A model generated the notes under the pieces. It saw nothing but the letters and a program-made list of their open reading frames with translations, made no database searches and was not told the origin of the DNA. The position numbers and the translations under genes are program-made. From the IMG/VR virus record IMGVR_UViG_3300037882_001239, positions 1 to 29,523 of that record: a DNA stretch of 29,523 bases; one strand, 5' to 3'. The stretch is from a virus. Of this stretch, positions 1 through 6,460 are shown piece by piece; position 1 is the stretch's first letter; each line of letters opens with the position of its first letter.

Positions 1-1
1 A

Positions 2-151
2 GCGTTCGCGGGCGACATCCAGGCCACCCTTGATTTCATCCCGGTCCACCAGTTCGATTACATCGCGTGGTATCGCGCCAAGGCGGGGGAGATGTCGGTC
101 TTGACGATGGCTAGATACTGTGAGAAATTCTACGGCAAGTTCAACTCTTAG
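2..151 (+). CDS. C-terminal end of an unidentified phage protein (5' truncated by window)
   Basis: An open frame enters from the left edge and ends at TAG 149-151, giving the last 49 residues of a protein. The tail contains an aromatic-rich stretch (FDYIAWYRAKAGE) and ends in KFYGKFNS. No motif identifies it. In podoviral genomes a terminase subunit or small unknown protein often lies upstream of the portal, but the visible residues do not decide between these. The reading frame is open across the whole visible part, and the next gene starts only 12 bases after the stop, consistent with the tight packing of this module. Confidence 0.55.
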   Translation, partial: AFAGDIQATLDFIPVHQFDYIAWYRAKAGEMSVLTMARYCEKFYGKFNS

Positions 152-163
152 CCCTATCTGATT

Positions 164-445
164 TTGGGAAGCGCCTCAGCACCTAAAGCACCTCCGCCTC
201 CGTCGGCCCCGCCTACGGAGTCTCAACGTGATCTCTTGATCAATAACCGGAACACCCAGCGGAAGAACAAGCTCCGGTCCACTCGAAGAGCCTCGTTGCT
301 AGCAGGCGCCGATCCTTCAGACAAACTATTTGGTGCGAATACTCTCCTTGGGGGAGAGGGTGGTGGATACACTACGCCGACCGCGGCTTGGGGTGGTGTT
401 GCTCCCCCGGTTGCCTCTTCGAGTAATCCCTACAAGAGGAAATGA
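164..445 (+). CDS. Small proline-rich virion-associated protein, TTG start
   Basis: This encodes 93 residues. The N-terminus is proline-rich (APKAPPPPSAPP), followed by a basic segment (NTQRKNKLRSTRRASLLAG) and a glycine-rich tail containing FGANTLLGG. Small proteins with a Pro-rich start, an RRxSxL-like segment and a C-terminal TLLG motif are common next to portal or neck genes in podoviruses and are usually left as hypothetical or minor virion proteins. An in-frame stop at 149-151 forces the start into 152-166, where no ATG exists. TTG at 164 is the best candidate, with no clear Shine-Dalgarno. The stop overlaps the portal ATG (ATGA at 442-445), which suggests coupled translation. Function is inferred from position only. 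Confidence 0.7.
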   Translation: MGSASAPKAPPPPSAPPTESQRDLLINNRNTQRKNKLRSTRRASLLAGADPSDKLFGANTLLGGEGGGYTTPTAAWGGVAPPVASSSNPYKRK

Positions 446-2100
446 CCGGAAACCAGCTAATCACGCTCTACGATCACTTTGATTCGGAGTTAGGTACGTG
501 GAGGGCCTATTTCCAGGACCTCTCGAACTATGTCATGCCCCGCATGACAGTGACAGATACAACGTCGAATCCCGAGGCGACTAGGCATTCCCAACTGTTT
601 GATTCTACGGCCACCTTGGCGAACCTGACGCTCGGGCAAGGCCAGATGTCGTTCCTCTCGCCGATCGATGAGCAGTGGTTTGAGTTCCAGCCACCCTACC
701 AGCTCCGCAATAATGACGACGCAATTGGTTGGTATGAGGAGTGCTCGGCGATTGCTTTCGAGGAATTGGCGCTATCCAATTTCTACACGGAGATTCATGA
801 GATGTATCTTCAGCGATCGGGTTTCGGGACCGCGGCGATGTTTAATACGACGCTCAATGATAAGCTCTTCTTTCGCAATTATGATATCGGCACTTACGCA
901 ATCGGCGAGGACTCCAATGGATTCGTCAACAAATTCTTCCGTTGTTGGAAGGTCTCCGCGGCTCAGTTCGCGGAACTCTTCCCGGACGCTCCGATGCCTG
1001 AACGCGTGGCAGCTAAGCACGGGACTGCACGGGAGAATGATGAGGATTTTGAAATCGTCCATATCATTATGCCCCGTAAGGAGCGTGATCCGTCCTTAGA
1101 CAACGCGGAGAACCAACCCTTCGCGAGCTACTACCTTTTCAAGTCCACTCAGCAGATCCTCAAGGAGAGTGGTTTCCGCTCGTTCCCGGTGATGGTGACC
1201 CGCTATCTTCGGTGGAATTCGTTCTTGACGGGGGCCTACGGATGGTGCCCGACTTCGATGGCGATGCCCGACATTCGCCAGGTCAACAAGCTCCAGGAAT
1301 ACATGGATGTGCTGGCGGAGATCGCTGCGTTTCCCCGCGTCTTGGTTCCTTCTGATTTGGACGGTGAAGTTGATCTTCGAGCGGGCGGCAAAACTCAGTT
1401 CAACCCTTATTCCCAGAACGCGCTCCCCCAAGAGTGGGCGACTCAGGGACGCTACGACGTTGGCAAGGACCGGATTGAAGTTCGCCAAAAGGCAATCAAT
1501 GATGCCTTCCACGTTGATCTGTTCAAGATGTTTGCCAGCCTCGATCGTGGCGCTCAGATGTCCGTCCGGGAAGTGATGGAGCGATCGGGTGAGAAGCTTG
1601 CCCAGTTCTCTCCTACGTTTACTCGGTTGATCAGTGAGGGCTTCAATCCTCTCCTAGAGAGGATCTTCAACCAGCTCTTGGACATGGGGAAATTCCCGAA
1701 CCCTCCGGAGAGTATTGTTCAATTTGAGAATGATCAGGACCAGAGTGGCTCTGTGCCTAGTCCGAGTGTCCAATACACCTCCCGCTTGGCTCTCGCAATC
1801 AAGGCTATCCAGAACACGGCGGGCATCCAAACGCTAGAAGCTCTGACGCCTATCGTGCAGATCGATCCGTCTGTTCTGGATACATTCAACATGGATGCCT
1901 TCATCCGTGGCTATGCTCGCAATTCTGGCGTCCCTGAAAGTTGGCTCCGTAAAGTCGGCGAGGTGGAAGCCATTCGTGCACAACGGGCCCAAGCCCAAGC
2001 CCAGCAGGCTCAAGCAGAACAAGCATTGGCCCTCGCACAAGCTGGCGCTGCCGCTCCCACTCCTGAAGATCAACAACGTGTCCGCGATGTAGCGGGGTAA
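442..2100 (+). CDS. Portal protein (T7-type head-to-tail connector)
   Basis: This encodes 552 residues, close to T7 gp8 (536 residues). The product is the dodecameric ring at one capsid vertex through which DNA is packaged and ejected, and it docks the tail-tube proteins. The family pattern is clear: an N-terminal RAYFQDLSNYVMPR segment, then LFDSTATLANLTLGQGQMSFLSP, the central SFLTGAYGWCPTSMAMPDIRQVNKLQE, and the C-terminal region beginning MSVREVMERSGEKLAQFSPTFTRLISEGFNPLLERIF. This is the head-tail connector protein family. The last 50 residues are a low-complexity Ala/Gln tail (repeated QAQAQ), as in many podoviral portals. The start ATG overlaps the previous stop. Only a weak AGAGGA precedes it, very close to the ATG. 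Confidence 0.95.
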   Translation: MTGNQLITLYDHFDSELGTWRAYFQDLSNYVMPRMTVTDTTSNPEATRHSQLFDSTATLANLTLGQGQMSFLSPIDEQWFEFQPPYQLRNNDDAIGWYEECSAIAFEELALSNFYTEIHEMYLQRSGFGTAAMFNTTLNDKLFFRNYDIGTYAIGEDSNGFVNKFFRCWKVSAAQFAELFPDAPMPERVAAKHGTARENDEDFEIVHIIMPRKERDPSLDNAENQPFASYYLFKSTQQILKESGFRSFPVMVTRYLRWNSFLTGAYGWCPTSMAMPDIRQVNKLQEYMDVLAEIAAFPRVLVPSDLDGEVDLRAGGKTQFNPYSQNALPQEWATQGRYDVGKDRIEVRQKAINDAFHVDLFKMFASLDRGAQMSVREVMERSGEKLAQFSPTFTRLISEGFNPLLERIFNQLLDMGKFPNPPESIVQFENDQDQSGSVPSPSVQYTSRLALAIKAIQNTAGIQTLEALTPIVQIDPSVLDTFNMDAFIRGYARNSGVPESWLRKVGEVEAIRAQRAQAQAQQAQAEQALALAQAGAAAPTPEDQQRVRDVAG

Positions 2101-2103
2101 AAT

Positions 2104-2382
2104 ATGAAACCAGAACTGTCCGATAAAGAACAGCGCCGCAAGTGGTTGCAGGTAAACGGCCCGAAAGCGCTTCGAAGAATCCTCCATACTCCAGGTGCCG
2201 ACGTGGCGATGGAGTTCATTGATCAGCTATTCAAGCCTGATCTTCCCGCCTTCATCATCCAGGGGGACCTCCCTCTAGACCCTCTCAAGGCGGCTGTCCG
2301 GGATGGCCAGACCAATGTCGTCCGGATGTTGCAGATCTACCACAAGCAAGGCCCGCCCACTGACAACGACGCACAACCATGA
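2104..2382 (+). CDS. Small protein between portal and scaffold (possibly Bbp19-like)
   Basis: This encodes 92 residues, with ATG three bases after the portal stop. The sequence has a helical first half (ALRRILHTPGADVAMEFIDQLF) and a conserved-looking end (DPLKAAVRDGQTNVVRMLQIYHK). That end resembles the xDPLxxAxxxGxRxVxxxLL pattern of the short Bbp19-type proteins that sit between portal and scaffold in many podoviruses. The resemblance is from memory and position, so the family assignment is tentative. The role is unknown, presumably in head assembly. The stop overlaps the next start by four bases (ATGA at 2379-2382). Confidence 0.75.
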   Translation: MKPELSDKEQRRKWLQVNGPKALRRILHTPGADVAMEFIDQLFKPDLPAFIIQGDLPLDPLKAAVRDGQTNVVRMLQIYHKQGPPTDNDAQP

Positions 2383-2849
2383 GTTACGAAATCAATAATC
2401 AAGGGGTCATCACCAACGGTGATGACAAAGTGATCGGAACATTCCAGGAGAGCCTGAGCCGGTTCACTTACGCGGATGACGAGTGTAAACGCTTCCGTGC
2501 CCCCGTGGCGACCTTTCTCAAGAACCTGGGTTTCCGGGTTACTTTGTGGGAGGTGGCTGGCAAGCAGGAAGACCCCATCCCGGAGTCGGAAATCCCACCT
2601 CAACCAAAGTGGAATCCGAAGTGGGGCGACAAGACTCCGAGCTATGTTCGCTGGCTCGAACGCTATCGCCCGGAGGAGTTCAAGGCCCTCTATGGTGTGA
2701 TTCGTCGTGGCGTGGTCCCGGTCTTCGAGGACGGCGTAAAGGTTGGCATGAAGGAAACCTGGATCGCCAAGCGTAAGACTTGTTTGACGGACAAGGTGGA
2801 TCTTCCAAATAATCTCGATCCTGATCTTTACGACTTGAACGCGGAGTGA
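2379..2849 (+). CDS. Hypothetical protein in head-assembly cluster
   Basis: This encodes 156 residues. I do not recognise the family. The protein is soluble and charged, with no signal peptide or membrane segment. It has a Trp/Pro-rich centre (PPQPKWNPKWGDKTPSYVRW) and an acidic end (DLPNNLDPDLYDLNAE). The ATG overlaps the stop of the upstream gene, and the scaffold gene begins two bases after its own stop, so it belongs to the same transcript and is probably translationally coupled. Its position between portal and scaffold suggests a role in head assembly, which is inference only. Confidence 0.75.
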   Translation: MSYEINNQGVITNGDDKVIGTFQESLSRFTYADDECKRFRAPVATFLKNLGFRVTLWEVAGKQEDPIPESEIPPQPKWNPKWGDKTPSYVRWLERYRPEEFKALYGVIRRGVVPVFEDGVKVGMKETWIAKRKTCLTDKVDLPNNLDPDLYDLNAE

Positions 2850-2850
2850 T

Positions 2851-3810
2851 ATGAGCTTACTTGCACCAGAGGTGGCCAAGCCAATCGCGGAAAAATCTCC
2901 CCCGGAGCCCGGAGTTGTGACCCCTCCCGTGGATTCCACACCACCGAAAGTCCTGATTCCGGCTCCGGGGGATTCCCCATCCGCCCCATCCGCCCCATCC
3001 GCCCCATCCGCCCCATCCTACCGGGATCTCCTGGATGATGAAGGGAATTTCAAACCTGACGCGAACTGGGAGGCCGTCCTGACCCCGCTTCAGGTGGAGA
3101 AGCAGACGGCCACGTTCAAGAAGTACAAGAACATGCCAGAGCTTCTTCGAGGCATGGGCCACATGGCGGCGCTGGTTGGCACGTCTGGGGACAAGATCGC
3201 GGTGCCCAAGGAGGATTCTCCCCCGGCAGTATTGGCCCAGTTCCGCGAAGCCCTGGGAGTCCCCGAGACCCCAGCCGGTTATGGCATCACCAAACCGGAC
3301 CAGCTTCCGGAAGGGCTTGAATGGAACCAGGAAGCGGTGGATGCATTCACGGCGCTTGCCCACAAGCACAATGCCCCCACGGCATTGGTGAAGGAGTTGC
3401 TCGCACTCGACACCACGTCGAAAGCGGCCCAGCTACAATCCTCGGTGGCCCAGCAAGAAGCAGCTTCCGCCCAAGCCCGGACAGAAGGACTGGCAGAGTT
3501 GAAGAAGGACTGGGGAGCGGATACGGACGCCCAACTTGTGATGGCGAAGCGGATGGCGATTAAGGAGGGGATCGATCTTGAAGACCCCGCGCTGTCCTCA
3601 CCGACCACAGTCAGGCTGTTGGCCAAGATGGCAAAGATGGTTCGAGAGGACCAGCTCCCGCTTGATATCAAGGATCAGACCACAATGAATCAATCGGAAG
3701 CGATGCGCATCATGACGGATAAAGGCCACCCGGATTACGTTCGTTACCATAGCGGGCAGGACAAGGCCCTCATGCTTCGTGTGCAAAACATGTTGCGAAA
3801 CGGAGGTTGA
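2851..3810 (+). CDS. Capsid scaffolding protein
   Basis: This encodes 319 residues, close to T7 gp9. Scaffolds form an internal core that directs capsid assembly and then leave. The first 60 residues are Pro/Ser-rich and disordered-looking, including a SAPSAPSAPSAPS repeat. The middle has the typical scaffold pattern: GMGHMAALVG, then a VPKEDSPPAVLAQFREALGVPETPAGYGI segment, then EWNQEAVDAFTALAHKHNAPTALVKELLALD. A long charged helical region follows (QQEAASAQARTEGLAELKKDWG), with a basic C-terminus (RVQNMLRNGG). The start is supported by GGAG four bases before the ATG, one of the few Shine-Dalgarno-like sites here. It is the last gene before a strong terminator and lies directly upstream of the capsid gene, as in T7. 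Confidence 0.88.
   Translation: MSLLAPEVAKPIAEKSPPEPGVVTPPVDSTPPKVLIPAPGDSPSAPSAPSAPSAPSYRDLLDDEGNFKPDANWEAVLTPLQVEKQTATFKKYKNMPELLRGMGHMAALVGTSGDKIAVPKEDSPPAVLAQFREALGVPETPAGYGITKPDQLPEGLEWNQEAVDAFTALAHKHNAPTALVKELLALDTTSKAAQLQSSVAQQEAASAQARTEGLAELKKDWGADTDAQLVMAKRMAIKEGIDLEDPALSSPTTVRLLAKMAKMVREDQLPLDIKDQTTMNQSEAMRIMTDKGHPDYVRYHSGQDKALMLRVQNMLRNGG
2975..3018 (+). repeat. 9-bp in-frame tandem repeat inside the scaffold gene
   Basis: Almost five direct copies of CCCCATCCG (2975-2983, 2984-2992, 2993-3001, 3002-3010, and 8 bases of a fifth copy at 3011-3018) encode Ser-Ala-Pro repeats in the flexible N-terminal part of the scaffold. The copies are identical, which is typical of recent slippage. 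Because the unit is a multiple of three, copy number can change without breaking the frame. Confidence 0.95.
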
Positions 3811-3866
3811 TCGGTTAATCTGCGAGTCGCTAGGTAGGTCTGTGATGAGCTTACGCTGGTAGATGG

Positions 3867-3901
3867 GGCCCCCGGATATAAATCCGCGGGGCCTTTCTTT
3901 T
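3867..3901 (+). terminator. Strong intrinsic (rho-independent) terminator after scaffold
   Basis: A GC-rich hairpin has 5' arm 3867-3877 (GGCCCCCGGAT) and 3' arm 3882-3893 (ATCCGCGGGGCC). It pairs over 11 bp with one bulged C at 3887 and a 4-base loop (ATAA). It is followed directly by TTTCTTTT (3894-3901). It lies 56 bases after the scaffold stop and before the capsid gene, so it probably ends or attenuates the transcript of the portal-scaffold block and separates it from the capsid transcript. Confidence 0.9.
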
Positions 3902-4063
3902 CTGCTTGCCTCTTGGTAGTTTATAGACAACGTTATCGTCGAAAGAGAAATCTGGTTCGACAAGCCCGCTCAAAGGGGGATACCCAGCAATGGCCCTTCA
4001 GCGTGTGGATACCTAGGAAAACCTGAGTTCGATTCACTAACTCAAACCTAATATCCACGAATT
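3902..4063 (+). other. Intergenic leader upstream of the capsid gene
   Basis: About 160 bases between the terminator and the capsid ATG hold no convincing gene. This is the natural place for a promoter for the capsid transcript, but I could not find a well-spaced -35/-10 pair. The closest is TTGCCT at 3906 with TATAGA at 3922, a spacer of only 10 bases. A promoter for a phage-encoded RNA polymerase cannot be excluded. GGATACC occurs twice. The last 30 bases contain few G residues and no Shine-Dalgarno. tRNA-like TTCGA words are present but do not fold into a tRNA. Confidence 0.5.
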
Positions 4064-4978
4064 ATGAGCACACCTTCGCTCGTTATTCCGGATTTCTTTC
4101 CAACTCAGTTCGGGACTTCCTGGACGCACCTCCTTCAACAGGAGGAGTCTCGCTTGAAAGAGACTGTGAGCTTGGACTCAGATATCCGGGGTAAGGAAAA
4201 ATCCTACAACCAGAAGGGTCTTGCCACCATGCGCAAGATCACCACCCGGAACGGCAAGACTATCGCCAGCACTACGGCAGATGAAAAGCGCTGGATTCGC
4301 ACAGAAGCCTACGACGAAGTCACGCACTTCGACGAATGGGATCAAGACCTCCTTGGCGAAATCGCCCTACCTACTTCGGAAACCGTCCAGGCCCATGCCA
4401 TGGCAGCGGGCCGAACGATGGACCAAGTGGTGATCGATGCGGCTTCTGGCACAGCCTACACGGGAGAGACTGGCGTCACTGCCACGTCGTTCTTGGCGGC
4501 TAACCAGATCGCAGTGAACTATGGCGGGGCCAACTCTGGCCTTACCTTGGCCAAGCTGATCAAAGCCAAATCGATCCTGGGCATCAACGAATCCTACGGC
4601 CAGAATGGCAACAAGAATGACAAGCTCGTTCTGATTGTCACTCAGAAGCAGTTGGATGATTTGCTCACTGTCACTGAGGTGACCAACTCTGACTACGCTG
4701 CCGTCAAGGCCTTGCAATCTGGTGAGATCCACGAATTCATGGGCTTCATGTTCAAGCGCACTCAGCTCTTGACGTTGAACAGCAGCACGGACGTTCGCAC
4801 GTGCTTAGCCTACGTGCAGTCTGGTATCAAGTTGGGCATCACCACGGAGCGTTCAGTGAAGACCGTCATCCGTGATGACCTCAATGAAACGTTGCAGATC
4901 CGCACCAAGATCCGTCTTGGCGCGACGCGCACCATGGAGGAAAAGGTGGTTGAGATCGCTTGTGACGAAAGCCCATAA
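4064..4978 (+). CDS. Major capsid protein
   Basis: This encodes 304 residues. It forms the icosahedral shell and should have the HK97 fold. The N-terminus FGTSWTHLLQQEESRLKETV matches the xxxxQxxSRLxxxV opening of a widespread podoviral capsid family (phage capsid protein, Capsid_2-like). Further family-like segments are AYDEVTHFDEWDQ, AMAAGRTMDQVVIDAASGTAYTGETG, KLVLIVTQKQLDDLL and the C-terminal IRTKIRLGATRTMEEKVVEIACDES. Position after the scaffold supports the call. The start ATG has no Shine-Dalgarno sequence, although this should be one of the most highly expressed genes. A terminator and a gene-free leader upstream suggest it has its own transcript. Confidence 0.92.
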   Translation: MSTPSLVIPDFFPTQFGTSWTHLLQQEESRLKETVSLDSDIRGKEKSYNQKGLATMRKITTRNGKTIASTTADEKRWIRTEAYDEVTHFDEWDQDLLGEIALPTSETVQAHAMAAGRTMDQVVIDAASGTAYTGETGVTATSFLAANQIAVNYGGANSGLTLAKLIKAKSILGINESYGQNGNKNDKLVLIVTQKQLDDLLTVTEVTNSDYAAVKALQSGEIHEFMGFMFKRTQLLTLNSSTDVRTCLAYVQSGIKLGITTERSVKTVIRDDLNETLQIRTKIRLGATRTMEEKVVEIACDESP

Positions 4979-4994
4979 AAAACCAGTAGCCACC

Positions 4995-5246
4995 ATGAGT
5001 CGACAACTCGCTTACAAAGACAGCTCTGAATATATCGGGGCGGCGTTGACTACCCAGTTGACGACGATCACAATCGCTGACGCGGCTGGGACCCCTGATT
5101 ACGCCTTGCAAGCACTGACTACCACCACGCCTTACGGTCTGGCCACCGCTGCGGAAGCGATTTCGCTGATGTATGTGATCCAGAACCTTCAGGTGCGGAT
5201 GGCTGAGTTGGAGGCTCGCTTGGTTGCACTTAACCTTATTGCCTAA
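4995..5246 (+). CDS. Small protein immediately after capsid, probably virion-associated
   Basis: This encodes 83 residues. I chose ATG at 4995 because upstream parts of the open frame overlap the capsid gene and read as a shadow. The N-terminal half is Thr/Ala-rich and likely beta-structured (TTQLTTITIADAAGTPDYALQALTTTTPYGL). The C-terminal part (AEAISLMYVIQNLQVRMAELEARLVALNLIA) is a good candidate for a short amphipathic coiled-coil helix. I do not recognise a family. A head protein such as a decoration or stabilising protein is plausible from its place between capsid and tail genes. No Shine-Dalgarno is present; the leader reads GTAGCCACC before ATG. Confidence 0.75.
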   Translation: MSRQLAYKDSSEYIGAALTTQLTTITIADAAGTPDYALQALTTTTPYGLATAAEAISLMYVIQNLQVRMAELEARLVALNLIA

Positions 5247-5273
5247 CACCCTAACAACTAACCTACTAACACA

Positions 5274-5777
5274 ATGGCATTATTCTACACAGACATTGGG
5301 ACGATCCAGAACGATCCTCTCCAGATCAGCAACAAACGGGTCAGCTCCCTTAAGGTGACTGGCAACATGCACAGCTCGGTGGTGGTGTACACCTCAACGG
5401 CTGTTCCAGTTGACGAGGACTATATCCGTCTTATCAAACTCCCACCTGGCATTATCATCCATCCGCACTTGTGCAGGTGGAAAACCAGCGTGTTGCTTGA
5501 CTCCGCCGCGGTCAACCTCGTTATCGGGGATGACCACGAGTGGACGCACATCACCCCCGATGAGGATCGCTACATGCTGTCTGTTGACGTGGTTGACGCT
5601 GATGACCAGTTCCAGTGGGCTCCTGACGGAGCCGCGGTAACCGGTCCTGCGGGAGCCGTGACCCCTTACGTCACGACCAAAGCAGGTTGGATTGACGCTC
5701 GCATCAAGACTGCCACCGGCGCTCTTGCTGCGGGTGGTGTCATCACCTTCTGGATTTATTGGTCAACAGTATCCTAA
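5274..5777 (+). CDS. Hypothetical beta-rich head or capsid-associated protein
   Basis: This encodes 167 residues with no signal peptide. It is rich in Val, Thr and Asp and has the look of an all-beta structural protein (SVVVYTSTAVPVDEDYIRLIKLPPGIIIHPHLCRWKTSVLLDSAAVNLVIGDDHEW). Proteins of this size and style directly downstream of the capsid gene are often decoration or minor head proteins, but the family is not recognised with certainty. The upstream leader is an AC-rich stretch (CTAACAACTAACCTACTAAC) with no Shine-Dalgarno. A long hairpin follows the stop, so it probably ends the capsid transcript. Confidence 0.78.
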   Translation: MALFYTDIGTIQNDPLQISNKRVSSLKVTGNMHSSVVVYTSTAVPVDEDYIRLIKLPPGIIIHPHLCRWKTSVLLDSAAVNLVIGDDHEWTHITPDEDRYMLSVDVVDADDQFQWAPDGAAVTGPAGAVTPYVTTKAGWIDARIKTATGALAAGGVITFWIYWSTVS

Positions 5778-5804
5778 GGATTCGTCGGCATTCACTGCTA
5801 ACGT

Positions 5805-5840
5805 GAAGGGGTCTAGGTTCGGACAGACCTAGGCCCCTTC
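5805..5840 (+). terminator. Long perfect hairpin between head and tail genes, probable terminator
   Basis: GAAGGGGTCTAGGT (5805-5818) pairs with ACCTAGGCCCCTTC (5827-5840) over 14 bp, with one G-T wobble and an 8-base loop (5819-5826). It lies entirely in the 70-base gap between two genes. The downstream tract is weak (TATTATC), so termination may be partial. An RNA-processing or attenuation role for readthrough into the tail genes is equally possible. Confidence 0.7.
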
Positions 5841-5847
5841 TATTATC

Positions 5848-6459
5848 ATGGCCACCTCAGTAGACATCGCAAATTTCGCCTTGGCCCGAGTCGGGTCCTC
5901 TGCAATCATGTCCTTGACGGACGCTGACGACGAGAACGCTCGCGTGGTGAACCGGTTCTATGTGCAGGCGGTCAAGGAGACTCTCCGGGCGGCCCAGTGG
6001 TCGTGCGCTACCCACCGACAAACGTTGGTGCAGCTGACGGAGACTCCGGATTTCGGCTACGATTTCTATTTCCAACTCCCGCTCGATTTCGTTCGGGCGA
6101 TCTATCTTAACAACACGGTCGTCTGGGACACCATAGATGATTGGGTGATCGAGGGGGACCGCATTCTCACGGATGAGACCGACGTGAAGCTGGTCTATGT
6201 CCGATTCAACGAGGACGCCAATTCCTACGATGATCTGTTGGTCAATGCGATCACGGTCAATCTGGCGGCCAAGATCTCGTCCACCCTGACCGGGGATACC
6301 TCCCAGACTGGGAACCTACTCCAGGAGTACGAACTGGCCCTTGCGCGTGCGCGGACTAGTAACGCCCAGGAAACCAGATCCAATGAGGGGCATCCATTGC
6401 AAGCGATCGTCGGTCGGTCCGACTTGCGCAATCGTCGGTTCTCCTCTCCATTAGGATAA
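5848..6459 (+). CDS. Tail tubular protein A (T7 gp11-like)
   Basis: This encodes 203 residues, close to T7 gp11 (196). It forms the adaptor ring between portal and nozzle in short-tailed phages. The family opening is clear: ATSVDIANFALARVGSSAIMSLTDADDENARVVNRFYVQAVKETLRAAQWSCATHRQTL. It is followed by the FQLPLDFVRAIYLNN segment and VKLVYVRFNEDANSYDDLLVNAITVNLAAKISSTLTGDTSQTGNLLQEYELALARART. It begins 7 bases after the hairpin, with no Shine-Dalgarno. The next gene, encoding its assembly partner, starts one base after its stop. Confidence 0.92.
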   Translation: MATSVDIANFALARVGSSAIMSLTDADDENARVVNRFYVQAVKETLRAAQWSCATHRQTLVQLTETPDFGYDFYFQLPLDFVRAIYLNNTVVWDTIDDWVIEGDRILTDETDVKLVYVRFNEDANSYDDLLVNAITVNLAAKISSTLTGDTSQTGNLLQEYELALARARTSNAQETRSNEGHPLQAIVGRSDLRNRRFSSPLG

Positions 6460-6460
6460 C

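Noticed and set aside
2337-2939. 200-residue open frame on the - strand
   Set aside because: It lies opposite three well-supported + strand genes and its composition reads as a shadow frame.
3945-4050. Possible tRNA in the gap before the capsid gene (GGTTCGA and GAGTTCGATTC words)
   Set aside because: The bases flanking the TTCGA loops do not form a 5-bp T stem, and no acceptor or anticodon stem can be drawn.
4798-4803. CACGTG in the capsid gene as another parS half
   Set aside because: Flanking bases do not fit the parS spacing or symmetry.
4872-4994. Programmed frameshift from capsid into the downstream 83-residue frame (A-rich run after the capsid stop)
   Set aside because: A +1 shift would be needed before the stop, the A run lies after it, and the downstream gene has its own ATG at 4995.
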